A stretch of DNA of 64,000 nucleotides from Saprospiraceae bacterium (lineage in GTDB: Bacteria > Bacteroidota > Bacteroidia > Chitinophagales > Saprospiraceae). The stretch is taken from NCBI GenBank assembly GCA_016714025.1, contig JADJOB010000002.1, positions 975,501 through 1,039,500 of the forward strand, written 5' to 3'. Below are positions 44,901-54,971 of the stretch, one piece after another. Position numbers and translations under genes: made by a program. Under the pieces are notes generated by a model. That model saw nothing but the letters and a program-made list of their open reading frames with translations. It was not told the DNA's origin and ran no database searches. Each line of letters begins with the position of its first letter. Within the stretch, counting starts at the first letter, position 1.

Positions 44901-47771
44901 ATGAAAAAATTATTACTCACAATAGCTTCGCTATTTTTTCTGTTTAGTTTTTCCTTAACTGCACAGACAACCCTTCAAATTAATGGTGTAGTGGCTGATT
45001 CTTCCGGAGAAGCACTCAGCCATGCAAGTATATTAATATTGGATGCCCAGGATAGTACCTACATCGGTTTTACCCAATCAGACAATTCCGGAAATTTTAA
45101 CATTAAAGAAAAAACAGACAAACCAATTATACTTAAAATAAGTTATCTGGGTTATTTTTCATTTGAGAAACGCATAGATCCTTTACAAACTGCTAAATTG
45201 GAATTGGGCACGATCCGCTTAACACCTATAAATAAAGTATTATTTGAAGTAGTTATCAAAGAAGCCAAGGCTTCTTTAAAAATGCGTGGAGATACGATTG
45301 AATACGATGCCAGCACTTTTAAAGTCCCAATAGGTTCTACTGTAGAAGATTTATTGAGAAAATTGCCGGGTATAGAAGTGGCAAACGATGGATCAATTAC
45401 CAGCCAAGGTCAATCAGTCAACAAATTGACAGTAGATGGGAAGCGTTTCTTTGGTGAAGACCCTAGCATGGCTACTAAAAATTTACCTGCAGAAAGTGTT
45501 TCAAAAGTTCAGGTTTTTAATGAAAAATCTGAGCAAGAGAAATTGACCGGATTGTCAATTGAAAAAGATCAAAAAACCATGAATCTTGAATTAAAAGATG
45601 AGTTTAAGAAAGGTGGTTTTGGAAAAATTCTGGCTGGACTGGGTATTGAACAACGGGACGATTTTCAAACAGGTACCAGCCAAACAGAAGCTAAATGGGA
45701 GATGAAGGGTAATTACAATAAATTTAATAAAAAGGAGCAATTCAGCTTAATCGGAGTGCAAAACAATACCGGCAGAAATGGGATGAATTGGAACGACTAC
45801 CAGGATTTTAGAGGTCAGCAAAGTTGGGAATGGAATTTTGCTGAAGAACTCTTCAGCTTTTCTCAATCATTTAGATTTTATGCTGGTGGAACGGATGAAA
45901 GTTCTGATGAATTTGGAGGCTCAGAGGGCTATTTTGGAAATGACGCAGCCGGTATTCCAAAAAATTCGCAAGCCGGATTTAATTACAACTACGATTACAA
46001 CAAAACAAAAATATCAGGAAGTTATACTTATAAACAGAATAATTTGTTTGCAAAAGCAATACGAAAACGCCAATTTTTTCTTCCGGATCAAAATTATACC
46101 ACGGATGATCAAAGTGATCTGGATCGAAAAAATGGATCTCACAGGGCAGAATTGATTTTTGAGAAGGAGCTGGATTCCTTACACACCATTTTATTTAAGT
46201 TGCGTGGAAATGGAATATTTACAAATCAAATCAGCCATGGTAAATTCTTGAATTTATCTGAAGAAGGAAACTTAACCAGTTCATTAAACCTGGACCGAAA
46301 CGCAGATCGCAAAAATCTGGGCTGGCAGGGAGTTGCTTATTTTAAAAAGAAATTTGAAAACAAGCGCAGGAATTTAGGGGTCAATTTTATATACAGCGAA
46401 AATGATCGTGAAACAGACGAAGATCTGTATTCCAATAATAATTATTATGGATCCGGAGGTATGGATTCAATTGTAAACCTGGATCAGTTTATTGATTTTA
46501 ATACAAACATACGTTCTATAAAATCAAGTGCTTTGTATGTAGAACCTTTAGGTAAAAATTTCGCACTGCAATTTTTAGGAAATTACATTCAACGGAATGA
46601 TCAATTGGTAAGGGATGTATTTGATAAGTTGACTGATACCCTGGTAGCCAATCAGGACTATACTTATGACAATGATCATTTGTTCCGCATGGGTAGAGTG
46701 GGGACCTCTCTTCAATTTGGAAAAGCTGGGTTCAATGTTTCGGGAGGATTAGCGGTTCAATCTATTTACTTGAATGGCCAATTTCAGCAGGGCATCCAGA
46801 ATTTTTCAAAAATTAACAAGGATTATCTGGATGTATTGCAAACCGTTTCATTAAACTATCAGCTTGCTACCAACAAACGAATGAGTCTTAATTACAGCAG
46901 TAATGTTCAAGAACCAAGTTTTAAAAATTTATCTCCTATCATAGACAATACGAATCCATTTTTTATTCGAATAGGCAATCCAGAATTAGATCCGGAAGTC
47001 TTGCACCAATTTTCTGGAAATTACAATGGCAATAATCAGATTAAATTCACAAATTATAATATAAATCTGAATTACACTTATTACGAAAATCAGCATATAA
47101 ATGAACAAACTATAGATAGTTTTTTAGTAAGCACCTCTCGGGCTGTAAATTTCAAAGGCGGTCAACGCATGGGAACCTTCCTTTTCTACAGTTTTCCAAT
47201 CATAAAGAATCGTTTTACTGTTCGGACTAGTTTAAATTACAGTTTCAATCTTTCAAAAAGCATCATCAATAGCGTTTTAAATGATTCCAAAGGAAATTAT
47301 ACTGGATTTGGGGTAAATTTATCCTGGACCCCTAATGAAATTTATTCTATTTACTCAGAAAACCGATGGAATTATTCCAAAACATCTTACTCGATTCAAT
47401 CTGATCAAAATTATACCATCTTTAGCCAGACCTATAATTTACAAGGCAATGCGCGTTTATTGTGGGATGTATTTTGTAATGCGTCGCTTGATTACAGATT
47501 GTATAACAATGATCAATTTAACGTAGCTTATAACATTCCCATTCTGAATGCATCTGTGTATAAATTATTTTTGAAAAACAAAGGACTTGAACTCAGGTTA
47601 TCAGCTTATGACTTGTTGAATAAGAATATTTCAATTCAACAACAGGCAAGTGGAACGCAGATCTCAGATACACGGACCTATACCCTGGCCCGTTATTTTA
47701 TGCTGAGCTTGAGTTATAATATGAAAGGCATTAAAGCAAGCGTCAAACGATCCAATGAATGGATGTATTAA
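44901..47771 (+). CDS. Outer-membrane beta-barrel protein with carboxypeptidase-like and plug-like domains
   Basis: A 956-residue TonB-receptor-like protein. After the signal peptide (cleavage near LTAQ, residue 22) comes a CarboxypepD_reg-like domain (about 24-110; INGVVADSSGEALSHASI). A plug-like segment follows (about 140-220; TVEDLLRKLPGIEV, VDGKRFFGEDP, LPAESVSKVQVFN), then a large barrel (about 260-956; OMP_b-brl_3 type). I see no obvious TonB box. Proteins of this type are commonly paired with a GLPGLI gene, as here (next gene, 18 bases on). The pair may import or export a peptide-like substrate; that role is inference. Confidence 0.88.
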   Translation: MKKLLLTIASLFFLFSFSLTAQTTLQINGVVADSSGEALSHASILILDAQDSTYIGFTQSDNSGNFNIKEKTDKPIILKISYLGYFSFEKRIDPLQTAKLELGTIRLTPINKVLFEVVIKEAKASLKMRGDTIEYDASTFKVPIGSTVEDLLRKLPGIEVANDGSITSQGQSVNKLTVDGKRFFGEDPSMATKNLPAESVSKVQVFNEKSEQEKLTGLSIEKDQKTMNLELKDEFKKGGFGKILAGLGIEQRDDFQTGTSQTEAKWEMKGNYNKFNKKEQFSLIGVQNNTGRNGMNWNDYQDFRGQQSWEWNFAEELFSFSQSFRFYAGGTDESSDEFGGSEGYFGNDAAGIPKNSQAGFNYNYDYNKTKISGSYTYKQNNLFAKAIRKRQFFLPDQNYTTDDQSDLDRKNGSHRAELIFEKELDSLHTILFKLRGNGIFTNQISHGKFLNLSEEGNLTSSLNLDRNADRKNLGWQGVAYFKKKFENKRRNLGVNFIYSENDRETDEDLYSNNNYYGSGGMDSIVNLDQFIDFNTNIRSIKSSALYVEPLGKNFALQFLGNYIQRNDQLVRDVFDKLTDTLVANQDYTYDNDHLFRMGRVGTSLQFGKAGFNVSGGLAVQSIYLNGQFQQGIQNFSKINKDYLDVLQTVSLNYQLATNKRMSLNYSSNVQEPSFKNLSPIIDNTNPFFIRIGNPELDPEVLHQFSGNYNGNNQIKFTNYNINLNYTYYENQHINEQTIDSFLVSTSRAVNFKGGQRMGTFLFYSFPIIKNRFTVRTSLNYSFNLSKSIINSVLNDSKGNYTGFGVNLSWTPNEIYSIYSENRWNYSKTSYSIQSDQNYTIFSQTYNLQGNARLLWDVFCNASLDYRLYNNDQFNVAYNIPILNASVYKLFLKNKGLELRLSAYDLLNKNISIQQQASGTQISDTRTYTLARYFMLSLSYNMKGIKASVKRSNEWMY

Positions 47772-47789
47772 AATGAAATATAAATCAGT

Positions 47790-48554
47790 ATGTATAAAGA
47801 CATTAAGATTAAAACCCTGATTCTGTGTTTGTGTAGCTTTTACTTCAACACTACGGAGCAATTAATGGCACAGTCTGTTTTTGGGGAAGTTCAGTATTCT
47901 CAAACAAATGATTGGACAAAGATTGCAACCGCATTGCCTTATTTAAGTCAGGAGGAAAAAGACCGGATTCAATACAGTTGGGGAAAAGGTCGGGCCTATT
48001 CTGAAAAAATGAGGTTGATATTTAATGATACGGCATCGTTTTATTCATATATCAGGGATGATAAAAGTGAGGAATCGATCTGGAGCTATAAGAAAAACAC
48101 TTTTGAAATTAACCGCAATTTTCGCTCGAATAAAATGCAGGATCGAATCGGATTGCTAGGTAAAAATTACATTGTCAAAGATGAAATTCCTAAGCGAAAA
48201 TGGAAAATACACAATGAAATTAAAGAAGTCAGTGGCTACGTTTGCATGAAAGCAGAAACCTACGATTCAGTCAAATCCCAGCGAATCATTGCCTGGTTTA
48301 CAGATAGAATTTTAGTGCCCGCAGGACCGGCTGAATTTGGTGGATTGCCGGGACTAATACTTGAAATAGATATTAATGATCAATCCAGTTTAATTGTAGC
48401 AGAGGAGGTTAAACTCAATCAGCAGTCTCAATGGCCTTCGATTAATTCAAAAGGGAAGTCGATTGATTATAAAAAGTATCAAGGCATCGTTAAAACCTAT
48501 ATTGCTGATTGCATTGAAAGACGAAGAAATCCATTTTGGGATTTGAGGTATTGA
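47790..48554 (+). CDS. GLPGLI-family protein
   Basis: A 254-residue exported protein (signal to about residue 28, LMAQS). The family-defining motif appears as FGGLPGLILEIDI near residues 183-195, preceded by the conserved IIAWFTDRILVPAGP. GLPGLI proteins are Bacteroidota-specific, of unknown function, and typically follow an outer-membrane barrel gene, exactly as seen here (18-base gap). The two very likely act together. Confidence 0.93.
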   Translation: MYKDIKIKTLILCLCSFYFNTTEQLMAQSVFGEVQYSQTNDWTKIATALPYLSQEEKDRIQYSWGKGRAYSEKMRLIFNDTASFYSYIRDDKSEESIWSYKKNTFEINRNFRSNKMQDRIGLLGKNYIVKDEIPKRKWKIHNEIKEVSGYVCMKAETYDSVKSQRIIAWFTDRILVPAGPAEFGGLPGLILEIDINDQSSLIVAEEVKLNQQSQWPSINSKGKSIDYKKYQGIVKTYIADCIERRRNPFWDLRY

Positions 48555-48595
48555 CACACTTCAATAAGCACAGCATCATTATGCCTAAATAAATT

Positions 48596-48922
48596 TTACT
48601 TAAAAAGAGTGTCTAAACCTGGTTTTTCTGGTTTTCGGTATTCCGGAAATGTAATTTCAGGTTGATCTGGCCGGATGGAATCATACGGGATTGTCAAACT
48701 ATCGTACTTAATGCGTTTTGCCATAACAATTAAAATAGAATCTGATTCCAATTCAATTTTATGCATTAACTCTTCGATGCATTTTGTTTTTCGATCTTCA
48801 ATAAATTTTTTACGCAATTCTGTTAATCTGGTTTGAACCAGATCTTGTGTTTGTTCTTGTTTTGATTTGCAAGAACCTAATCCTACAATGACGCAAAAGG
48901 CTGCAAGTTGAATTAATTTCAT
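48596..48922 (-). CDS. Small putative lipoprotein
   Basis: The 108-residue product has a lipobox (VGLGSC, Cys19) and a charged helical mature part, probably coiled-coil (TRLTELRKKFIEDRKTKCIEEL), with a Pro-rich tail. No domain recognised. Its start overlaps the preceding lipoprotein gene's end by 4 bases. It is the last gene of the lptB operon. Confidence 0.65.
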   Translation of the reverse strand: MKLIQLAAFCVIVGLGSCKSKQEQTQDLVQTRLTELRKKFIEDRKTKCIEELMHKIELESDSILIVMAKRIKYDSLTIPYDSIRPDQPEITFPEYRKPEKPGLDTLFK

Positions 48923-49191
48923 AATCCTTGTTGTAATTGCAGAATTTCTTTTTTACGGAGTGCTACAATAGAATCTAAAAAGACAGGATGATTCAATTGA
49001 TGAAAAATACGGCAGAAAGAATCAGCTTCCCGGCTTAAATTATTGATTTCTAATTGCAGCAAACTGTCTGCTTTAAATTCAATGATGCGATTTAGTTTTG
49101 GAGATTCATCAATACAAGAAGTAAGCAGAAACATCATAATCAAACCCCTAAAGATTCTATTGATTTTAATATTGCTTTGCACTTGTTTCAT
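48919..49191 (-). CDS. Small putative lipoprotein
   Basis: The 90-residue product has a basic N-terminal segment, a hydrophobic stretch and a lipobox (MFLLTSC, near residue 26), then a helical mature part rich in charged residues. Two in-frame Met codons close to the lipobox (GLIMMFLL) make the exact start uncertain. It lies 19 bases after lptB and overlaps the next small lipoprotein by 4 bases. Confidence 0.6.
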   Translation of the reverse strand: MKQVQSNIKINRIFRGLIMMFLLTSCIDESPKLNRIIEFKADSLLQLEINNLSREADSFCRIFHQLNHPVFLDSIVALRKKEILQLQQGL

Positions 49192-49210
49192 TGGATTGAT
49201 TTAAAAAATC

Positions 49211-49945
49211 TCAGCTCATTTTAGAACGTAGTACAAAATTCTGACCTAAATAAACCCTTCTCACGGTTTCATTGGCTGCTAATTCTTCAGCGGTGCCCGA
49301 CATAAGAATTTTACCATCTACGATCAAGTAAGCCCGATCTGTAATGGAAAGGGTCTCCTGTACATTGTGATCTGTAATCAGAATTCCAATGTTTTTTGCT
49401 TTTAATTTTTGTACAATCAATTGAATGTCTTCAACAGCAATGGGGTCAATACCAGCAAAAGGTTCGTCCAATAAAATAAAGTGTGGATCCGATGCCAATG
49501 AGCGTGCAATTTCTGTTCGTCTGCGTTCGCCTCCACTTAAAGAATCTCCAGGATTTTTACGGACCCGGTTTAAATTAAATTCTGCCAACAAGGTTTCCAG
49601 TTTGTCTCGCTGCGCTTCCTTTGTTAAAGCAGTCATTTCTAAAATGGCTCGAATGTTATCCTCAACACTCAGTTTGCGAAAAACGGATGGTTCTTGTGGT
49701 AAATAACCCAATCCTTTGCGAGCTCTTAAATACATGGGATCCCGTGTGATTTCATCTTCGTCCAGGTGGACCGATCCCTGATTGGGTGTTATAAACCCAA
49801 CAATCATATAAAAGGTAGTTGTTTTTCCGGCACCATTCGGTCCTAGTAATCCAACAATTTCACCTTCCTGTACCTCTACCGATACCCCATTGACAACAGT
49901 TCGCGCTCCAAATGATTTAACCAGCTCTTTTGTGAATAATTTCAT
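49211..49945 (-). CDS. lptB: LPS export ABC transporter ATP-binding protein LptB
   Basis: The 244-residue ATPase has Walker [12 protein letters not shown] (about 35-45), the Q-loop, signature [15 protein letters not shown], Walker [17 protein letters not shown] and the switch His in [10 protein letters not shown]. The GERRR signature and [13 protein letters not shown] segment are the LptB type. LptB powers LPS extraction from the inner membrane with LptF/G; those permease genes are not adjacent. It follows the Ig-like lipoprotein gene by 1 base. Confidence 0.95.
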   Translation of the reverse strand: MKLFTKELVKSFGARTVVNGVSVEVQEGEIVGLLGPNGAGKTTTFYMIVGFITPNQGSVHLDEDEITRDPMYLRARKGLGYLPQEPSVFRKLSVEDNIRAILEMTALTKEAQRDKLETLLAEFNLNRVRKNPGDSLSGGERRRTEIARSLASDPHFILLDEPFAGIDPIAVEDIQLIVQKLKAKNIGILITDHNVQETLSITDRAYLIVDGKILMSGTAEELAANETVRRVYLGQNFVLRSKMS

Positions 49946-49946
49946 G

Positions 49947-51512
49947 TTAGGGTTTTATAGTCACAGCAATGTCCCAATCCGCTCGTAATTCCGGTAAACT
50001 AAAATTCCACACCGTTTCAGCCTGAATTTTTAGTTCATAATTGGCAGCATCCCATCGTTGGTTTTGATTTTTATCTTCAATTAATCGAAGTTTGTAATTT
50101 CCAGGTAGCAAGTTAGGAAATAATAATTCCTTTGCCTGCTCAAATTTAGACAGAATTCTCGTTGCACGAACTTGTTCTCCTTCAACAAGTTCAAGAATGT
50201 AGGCTGTATTCGTATTTAATGAATCTAATTTTAAAGTCAACTGACTTAGTGCAGATTTTTCAAGATATCGAATTGTAAAAGTATCTGCTTTATTTTCTAA
50301 ATCCGGCCATAGAACGACCGATGCTTTTTCAAAAATGAGTTTAAACTCCGATTTATTATTAAAATTTCCAAGTACGCTAAAAGATCTTGGATCCAGGCTA
50401 TCCATTTGAACATTTATATTGGTAATACTGGAATCTGTAGTGGAAATTTTTGAATTATAAATATTTAATACAGGATCCTTAAAACTAAATATAGGAAACT
50501 CACCGGGCTTTAAAATGCGTTCTTTCAAATTAAGTGAAACGGGAACCGGAGCATTGGATTTGATGCGTGCTGAAATTATAAAGCTATCGAGATGTCCGGG
50601 AAATTGAATACGTATACTATCAGGATCTGATTTTAAATTCCATATCAGCAAACTATCGGCCGTTTGAATCCATTGAAATTTTGTTTCATTATTAAAGAAA
50701 AGTTTTAAAGAGTCTGGCTTCTCATTAAATTGTAATTTTAATTTTCCGTTACCTGAAACTTTGTCTTTAATAAATAAGGGTGGTTTGGATTCTGAAAGGT
50801 ATAGATTAAACTGTTTTTGCAAGCTGTCATTGATTTGGATGCTTTGATCAAGAAAAGCAATCGATTCACCAAATTGATCAAAATAATAATTTTGATTTTT
50901 ATCTAATAAAGCATAAAGTTTATAAGTACCCGGACTCAAATTTTCTAATTTAAATCGTCCTGCGGTATCTGTAAAGCAAAAGTAAAAGGGTTTTAATTTT
51001 TGAAAAGCGCTGTCGTGCAAGTTATTGTACAAACCTACCAGAATTTTTTCTTTTACCTGATTAGAATATGCATCTTTTACCTGGCCTTCAATTTTTAAGG
51101 AATCAATAAAATTACCCGTAGAAAAAATGTATCTCAAATCCCTTTGTACATTTCCAACGGTAATGTCTTTGATTGATTCTCCAAATTGAATGGAATAGGT
51201 TGTATTTTCTTTTAATTGTTCGCGTGAATCAAATTCAATAATTAATTCCTTTCCTTTTAAAATGTATTTGGGCGGATATTGCAAACTGGGTGAAATACTA
51301 ATATTTGACTGCGGACTTTCCAATCGGATCCATTCATCAAAATAAAAGTACAGGCTGTGTTCTTTAAAATTTTTTTGTTGGGCTGGACTGGATTTGGCAA
51401 TCAGTAAACCGGGAGCCTTTTTATCTTCAGGTCCGCCACTAATTCCTTTAATATTGGCACAGGAATTTAAAAGGATAGCAATTAGTATTAAAAGGGAGCT
51501 CCTTAGATTCAT
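49947..51512 (-). CDS. Ig-like domain lipoprotein
   Basis: I use the ATG at 51512 ([23 protein letters not shown], 521 residues) with lipobox LLNSC (Cys18). An upstream in-frame ATG at 51527 would leave the -7 box inside the gene and spoil the signal peptide. Residues about 30-140 are a SbsA/Big-type Ig-like domain ([35 protein letters not shown]). The rest has strand-rich modules, including a CarboxypepD-like segment ([20 protein letters not shown]). Probably anchored at the outer membrane. It follows the glycosyltransferase gene by 19 bases. Confidence 0.82.
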   Translation of the reverse strand: MNLRSSLLILIAILLNSCANIKGISGGPEDKKAPGLLIAKSSPAQQKNFKEHSLYFYFDEWIRLESPQSNISISPSLQYPPKYILKGKELIIEFDSREQLKENTTYSIQFGESIKDITVGNVQRDLRYIFSTGNFIDSLKIEGQVKDAYSNQVKEKILVGLYNNLHDSAFQKLKPFYFCFTDTAGRFKLENLSPGTYKLYALLDKNQNYYFDQFGESIAFLDQSIQINDSLQKQFNLYLSESKPPLFIKDKVSGNGKLKLQFNEKPDSLKLFFNNETKFQWIQTADSLLIWNLKSDPDSIRIQFPGHLDSFIISARIKSNAPVPVSLNLKERILKPGEFPIFSFKDPVLNIYNSKISTTDSSITNINVQMDSLDPRSFSVLGNFNNKSEFKLIFEKASVVLWPDLENKADTFTIRYLEKSALSQLTLKLDSLNTNTAYILELVEGEQVRATRILSKFEQAKELLFPNLLPGNYKLRLIEDKNQNQRWDAANYELKIQAETVWNFSLPELRADWDIAVTIKP

Positions 51513-51516
51513 ATTG

Positions 51517-51524
51517 CAAAAGTA
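51517..51524 (-). promoter_or_regulatory. -7 promoter box, start codon 4 bases downstream
   Basis: The minus strand reads TACTTTTG, then CAAT, then ATG of the Ig-like lipoprotein. It sits in the 19-base gap after the glycosyltransferase gene, so it would be an internal, leaderless promoter of the operon. Confidence 0.45.
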
Positions 51525-51531
51525 CACAGGA

Positions 51532-52674
51532 TTAGGGATTGCTCCGGCCTTTCCATTCGATGCTTACAGGCAACCAGGATGCAATTCCCAGTAATATGAA
51601 ATAAATTGTATGTAATGGCTCCAGAATGATAAACCAAATTTGCCATTTTGAAATGGTATAGAAGCGGCAAGCATCGTATTGTAATAAGAAATCCAACAAT
51701 AATTGGAGTATAATTGCAGTAATACTTGCTAAGATATAATTAACGGATCCTAAAGAAATTGCAACAACCAGAAAACTGAACAATAAGATTCGTTGAATCC
51801 AAATCAATGCAGGAATCCATTTTAAATTCCAATCTGATATATGGCGCATTTTACCTGCCCAACGCAGTCTTTGTTTGATTAAATCTGTCCAATTGGAAAC
51901 AGCCTGTGTTTCTACCATGCTGTTCGCTAACTTGGAAAAAACGATTCCATCCGGATAAACGGATTTTATTTTTTCTAATAGGAAGATATCATCTCCGGAA
52001 GCTATATGATAATTGTCTTCATAAACATTATGTTCTAGAAAAACCTGTTTACGGTACGCTAAATTTGCACCACTGCACAAATAGTGTAATCCGGATTTAA
52101 TACCAGCCGCATTGACCAATCCATTTGCTGAAAAATCCAGCGCTTGAAACTTAGCAATTAATGAAGATTGGTTAGTAATTTTTACTGGACCAGAAACTAA
52201 TTTAACTTTCGGATCATTAAAGAAAGGGATCATAGATTGAATCCAGTCAGGAGCGACCCTGCAATCCGCATCCGTGGTAAAAATGAGTTCACCTTTAGCA
52301 TGATTGACTCCATAGGCGATTGCTTTTTTCTTGGATCCTTTGATGGTAGTTCTTTTATAAACACCCAGCCGCATGTGTACGAAGCGAGGATCTTCAATGG
52401 ATTCCAATAATTCATTGGTATCATCTTCAGATTGATCATCAACGACGATCACCTCTAATTTATTTGGAGGATAATTTTGATTAAGGCACGATTGAATGCA
52501 GGCTAAAATTGAATCTTCTTCATTGCGTGCGGCGATGAGTATTGTCACCATGGGCAATTCGGCAGATGTTGGTATCAATGGTGGGTTGATCCGATTCCAA
52601 TAATAAATGTAGTAAGCAATAAGACAGAGATAAATAAACGTACTGATGACTGTAGCTAAGCAGAATATGAACAC
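51532..52674 (-). CDS. Family 2 glycosyltransferase, membrane-bound
   Basis: A 380-residue GT2 enzyme with an N-terminal helix, the GT-A core (TILIAARNEEDSI; VIVVDDQSEDDT; TTDADCRVAPDW) and the processive-enzyme motif as KQRLRWAGK (about residue 270), followed by three C-terminal helices. The QxxRW motif is typical of hyaluronan/chitin/cellulose-type or lipid-sugar synthases; the sugar acceptor is unknown. It overlaps nothing and sits 9 bases after the small membrane protein. Confidence 0.88.
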   Translation of the reverse strand: MFIFCLATVISTFIYLCLIAYYIYYWNRINPPLIPTSAELPMVTILIAARNEEDSILACIQSCLNQNYPPNKLEVIVVDDQSEDDTNELLESIEDPRFVHMRLGVYKRTTIKGSKKKAIAYGVNHAKGELIFTTDADCRVAPDWIQSMIPFFNDPKVKLVSGPVKITNQSSLIAKFQALDFSANGLVNAAGIKSGLHYLCSGANLAYRKQVFLEHNVYEDNYHIASGDDIFLLEKIKSVYPDGIVFSKLANSMVETQAVSNWTDLIKQRLRWAGKMRHISDWNLKWIPALIWIQRILLFSFLVVAISLGSVNYILASITAIILQLLLDFLLQYDACRFYTISKWQIWFIILEPLHTIYFILLGIASWLPVSIEWKGRSNP

Positions 52675-52683
52675 CTTATTTTT

Positions 52684-53151
52684 TTATTCAAACAAATCGT
52701 CATACCTGCTGTCTGCAAGTTGCACTTTTTTAGAATTTTGAGGAGCTTGTTGAGTCGTTTCAACATCTTCGTAGCTGGTAAACTTATCATCAAATTCCTC
52801 TGGATGAACCTGTTGGTTGATTTGACCAAATTTGCGATAAATCCAGGCTTTAAAAATCAGGCCAATACTGACAAATGGCAATCCAACCAGATTAATGAGC
52901 GCCTGAATCAAACCAGAAACTGGTGAAACAACGATTTGTTTCCATATCGTTTTAATATAAGACCAAACCAGTTTGGGTTCTAAAATAAAGGCTATCAATA
53001 GCAATACCGGACAGGCATACCACATCAATTTGTAAACCTGAAAAAACAAGTAAAAAAAGCCTGCGATAAAAAGCAGGAATATGAGGCTTCCAAAGAATTT
53101 TTCTGCAAATCCTTTTCCGGAAGAATAATGATATGTCCTTAATATGGCCAT
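52684..53151 (-). CDS. Small membrane protein of unknown function
   Basis: I use the ATG at 53151 (MAILRTYHYSSGKGF, 155 residues), not the one at 53160, which would overlap the -7 box. The protein has two adjacent hydrophobic segments (about 21-60), an amphipathic region and a charged C-terminal tail (about 115-155) rich in Asp/Glu and Gln. No domain recognised. It leads the envelope operon running to 48596. Confidence 0.6.
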   Translation of the reverse strand: MAILRTYHYSSGKGFAEKFFGSLIFLLFIAGFFYLFFQVYKLMWYACPVLLLIAFILEPKLVWSYIKTIWKQIVVSPVSGLIQALINLVGLPFVSIGLIFKAWIYRKFGQINQQVHPEEFDDKFTSYEDVETTQQAPQNSKKVQLADSRYDDLFE

Positions 53152-53157
53152 CCCGTG

Positions 53158-53165
53158 CAAAGATA
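53158..53165 (-). promoter_or_regulatory. -7 promoter box of the envelope operon, start codon 6 bases downstream
   Basis: The minus strand reads TATCTTTG, then CACGGG, then ATG. The spacing supports a leaderless mRNA and the shorter start of the small membrane protein. Confidence 0.5.
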
Positions 53166-53219
53166 ATAAAATGTATTAAAAAAATAACTAATATGTAAAA
53201 CTAATTGATTGTAAATTTC

Positions 53220-54971
53220 TCAATCGTTGACGGATGCCGTTACTGTTTGAAAGTAAGTCTCGTAGAGCTTCTTATATAAACCATTATCCCGGGCAAGAAG
53301 TTCCGCAGGAGGGCCAAATTCTTTAATTTCTCCATGTTCTAAGGCCATCACATAATCAGCATGCTGAATGGTTGACAATCGATGGGCAATCACAATCGAA
53401 CTCCTCTTTGCAATTAGTTTTTCGATGGCATGCTGCAATATGGATTCGGTTTCTGTGTCGAGGGAGGAAGTTGCTTCATCCAAAATCAAAATATCAGGAT
53501 CGACCAACAGCGCCCGTACAAAGGAAATTAACTGCCTTTGGCCTACCGATAAGTTGACGCCTCGCTCGGCCAGTTGGTAGTTGTAATTGCCAGGAAGGTT
53601 CATAATGTATTCGTGGGCTCCAATTATTTTTGAGGCTGCAATTACTTGTTCGAGGTAAATTTCCGGATTTTTCAGACTCATGTTTTCATAGATGCTGCCT
53701 TGAAACAAAAACACGTCCTGTAAAACAACCGCAATCCGTTTGCGTAAAAAATCAATTTTATAATCTGAAATGGAATGATTTCCAATCTGAATACTGCCTT
53801 GATTGATTTCATACAGACGATTGATCAGGCTGATTAAGCTTGACTTACCGGATCCTGTGCTCCCCACAAGGGCCAGTGTTTTTCCGGGTTCTAAGCGGAA
53901 AGAAATATTCTTTAAAATATATTCATCAGGCCGGTATCCAAAACACACCTGTTTAAATTCAAGGGCAGCTTTGAGATCTCCCTGATCAATCGTGCCTTGA
54001 TCCTGGGTTTGTTCTTTGGTATCCAGGGTTTCAAACACCCTTCCACCCGCTACCAAACCCATTTGTAAGGTATTGAATTTATCAGCCAGGGTGCGGACCG
54101 GTTGAAACAAACGCGACAAATACATAGGGAATGCAACCAGTTGACCGATGGTTACAACGCCTTCCAAAACTCCCTGAGCACCCCACCAAACCATAAATCC
54201 AAGGGAAGCTGCAGAGATGATTTCAACAACTGGAAAAAATACAGCATAATAAAAGATTCCATCGAGATTGGCTTGCGTGTATTCGCGGTTTATTTCCTTA
54301 AATTTTTTGGCAACCCGTTTTTCTGCGGCAAAAATTTGAACCGTTTTAATTCCTGAAATATGTTCTTGTAAAAAGGCATTCATACGAGCCACTTGAGCCC
54401 GAACCCTCTGAAATGAATGTTTGACTTTTTCTTTGAATATATAACTGGCCACCAATAATAAAGGAAAGGTCACCAAGCAAATCAAAGTCAGTTTTACACT
54501 GGTCCAAAACATCAGTGCCAGCACGGTAATCAAGGATAGTATATCTGCAATGATCGTAATAAGTCCTTCTGAAAATACAGAATTGACGGTTTCCAAATCA
54601 TTGATTACACGGGTAGTATTGGTGCCAATCGGGGTTTTATCAAAATAAGACAAACGAAGCGATAAAATATGATCGTACATCTTATTACGTAAATCATAGA
54701 TGATATTTTGGCCCATGGTATTGGTCAAAATGGTAAAACTGTACCTTAAAAATGTCAGACTGGCCAGCGCTCCCAAATACCACAGCGAAATACGCTTTAA
54801 TCCTTCCAGATCACGTACCATAATGTGATCATCTACCATCACATTGGCCAAATAGGGCAAGTAGGCATTGAGAGGAGCCATGATGATTGCAATAAGTGCA
54901 GAAACCCAGAACAGTAGCCTGTAGGGCTTTACAAAAACAAGCAATCTTTTAAGCGTATTGAAACCGGTCAT
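53220..54971 (-). CDS. MsbA-type ABC transporter, fused permease and ATPase
   Basis: I use the ATG at 54971 (MTGFNTLKRLLVFVKPYRLLFW, 583 residues), since the upstream 38 residues from 55085 look like untranslated sequence. Six transmembrane helices (about 20-310) are followed by an ATPase (about 340-580) with Walker A GSTGSGKSSL, signature LSVGQRQLISF and Walker B ILILDEATSSLD. Such exporters flip lipid A or other lipids or drugs; in this envelope-rich neighbourhood lipid export is plausible but unproven. A near-match -7 box (TACCTTTC) lies at 55030-55037, minus strand. Confidence 0.9.
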   Translation of the reverse strand: MTGFNTLKRLLVFVKPYRLLFWVSALIAIIMAPLNAYLPYLANVMVDDHIMVRDLEGLKRISLWYLGALASLTFLRYSFTILTNTMGQNIIYDLRNKMYDHILSLRLSYFDKTPIGTNTTRVINDLETVNSVFSEGLITIIADILSLITVLALMFWTSVKLTLICLVTFPLLLVASYIFKEKVKHSFQRVRAQVARMNAFLQEHISGIKTVQIFAAEKRVAKKFKEINREYTQANLDGIFYYAVFFPVVEIISAASLGFMVWWGAQGVLEGVVTIGQLVAFPMYLSRLFQPVRTLADKFNTLQMGLVAGGRVFETLDTKEQTQDQGTIDQGDLKAALEFKQVCFGYRPDEYILKNISFRLEPGKTLALVGSTGSGKSSLISLINRLYEINQGSIQIGNHSISDYKIDFLRKRIAVVLQDVFLFQGSIYENMSLKNPEIYLEQVIAASKIIGAHEYIMNLPGNYNYQLAERGVNLSVGQRQLISFVRALLVDPDILILDEATSSLDTETESILQHAIEKLIAKRSSIVIAHRLSTIQHADYVMALEHGEIKEFGPPAELLARDNGLYKKLYETYFQTVTASVND

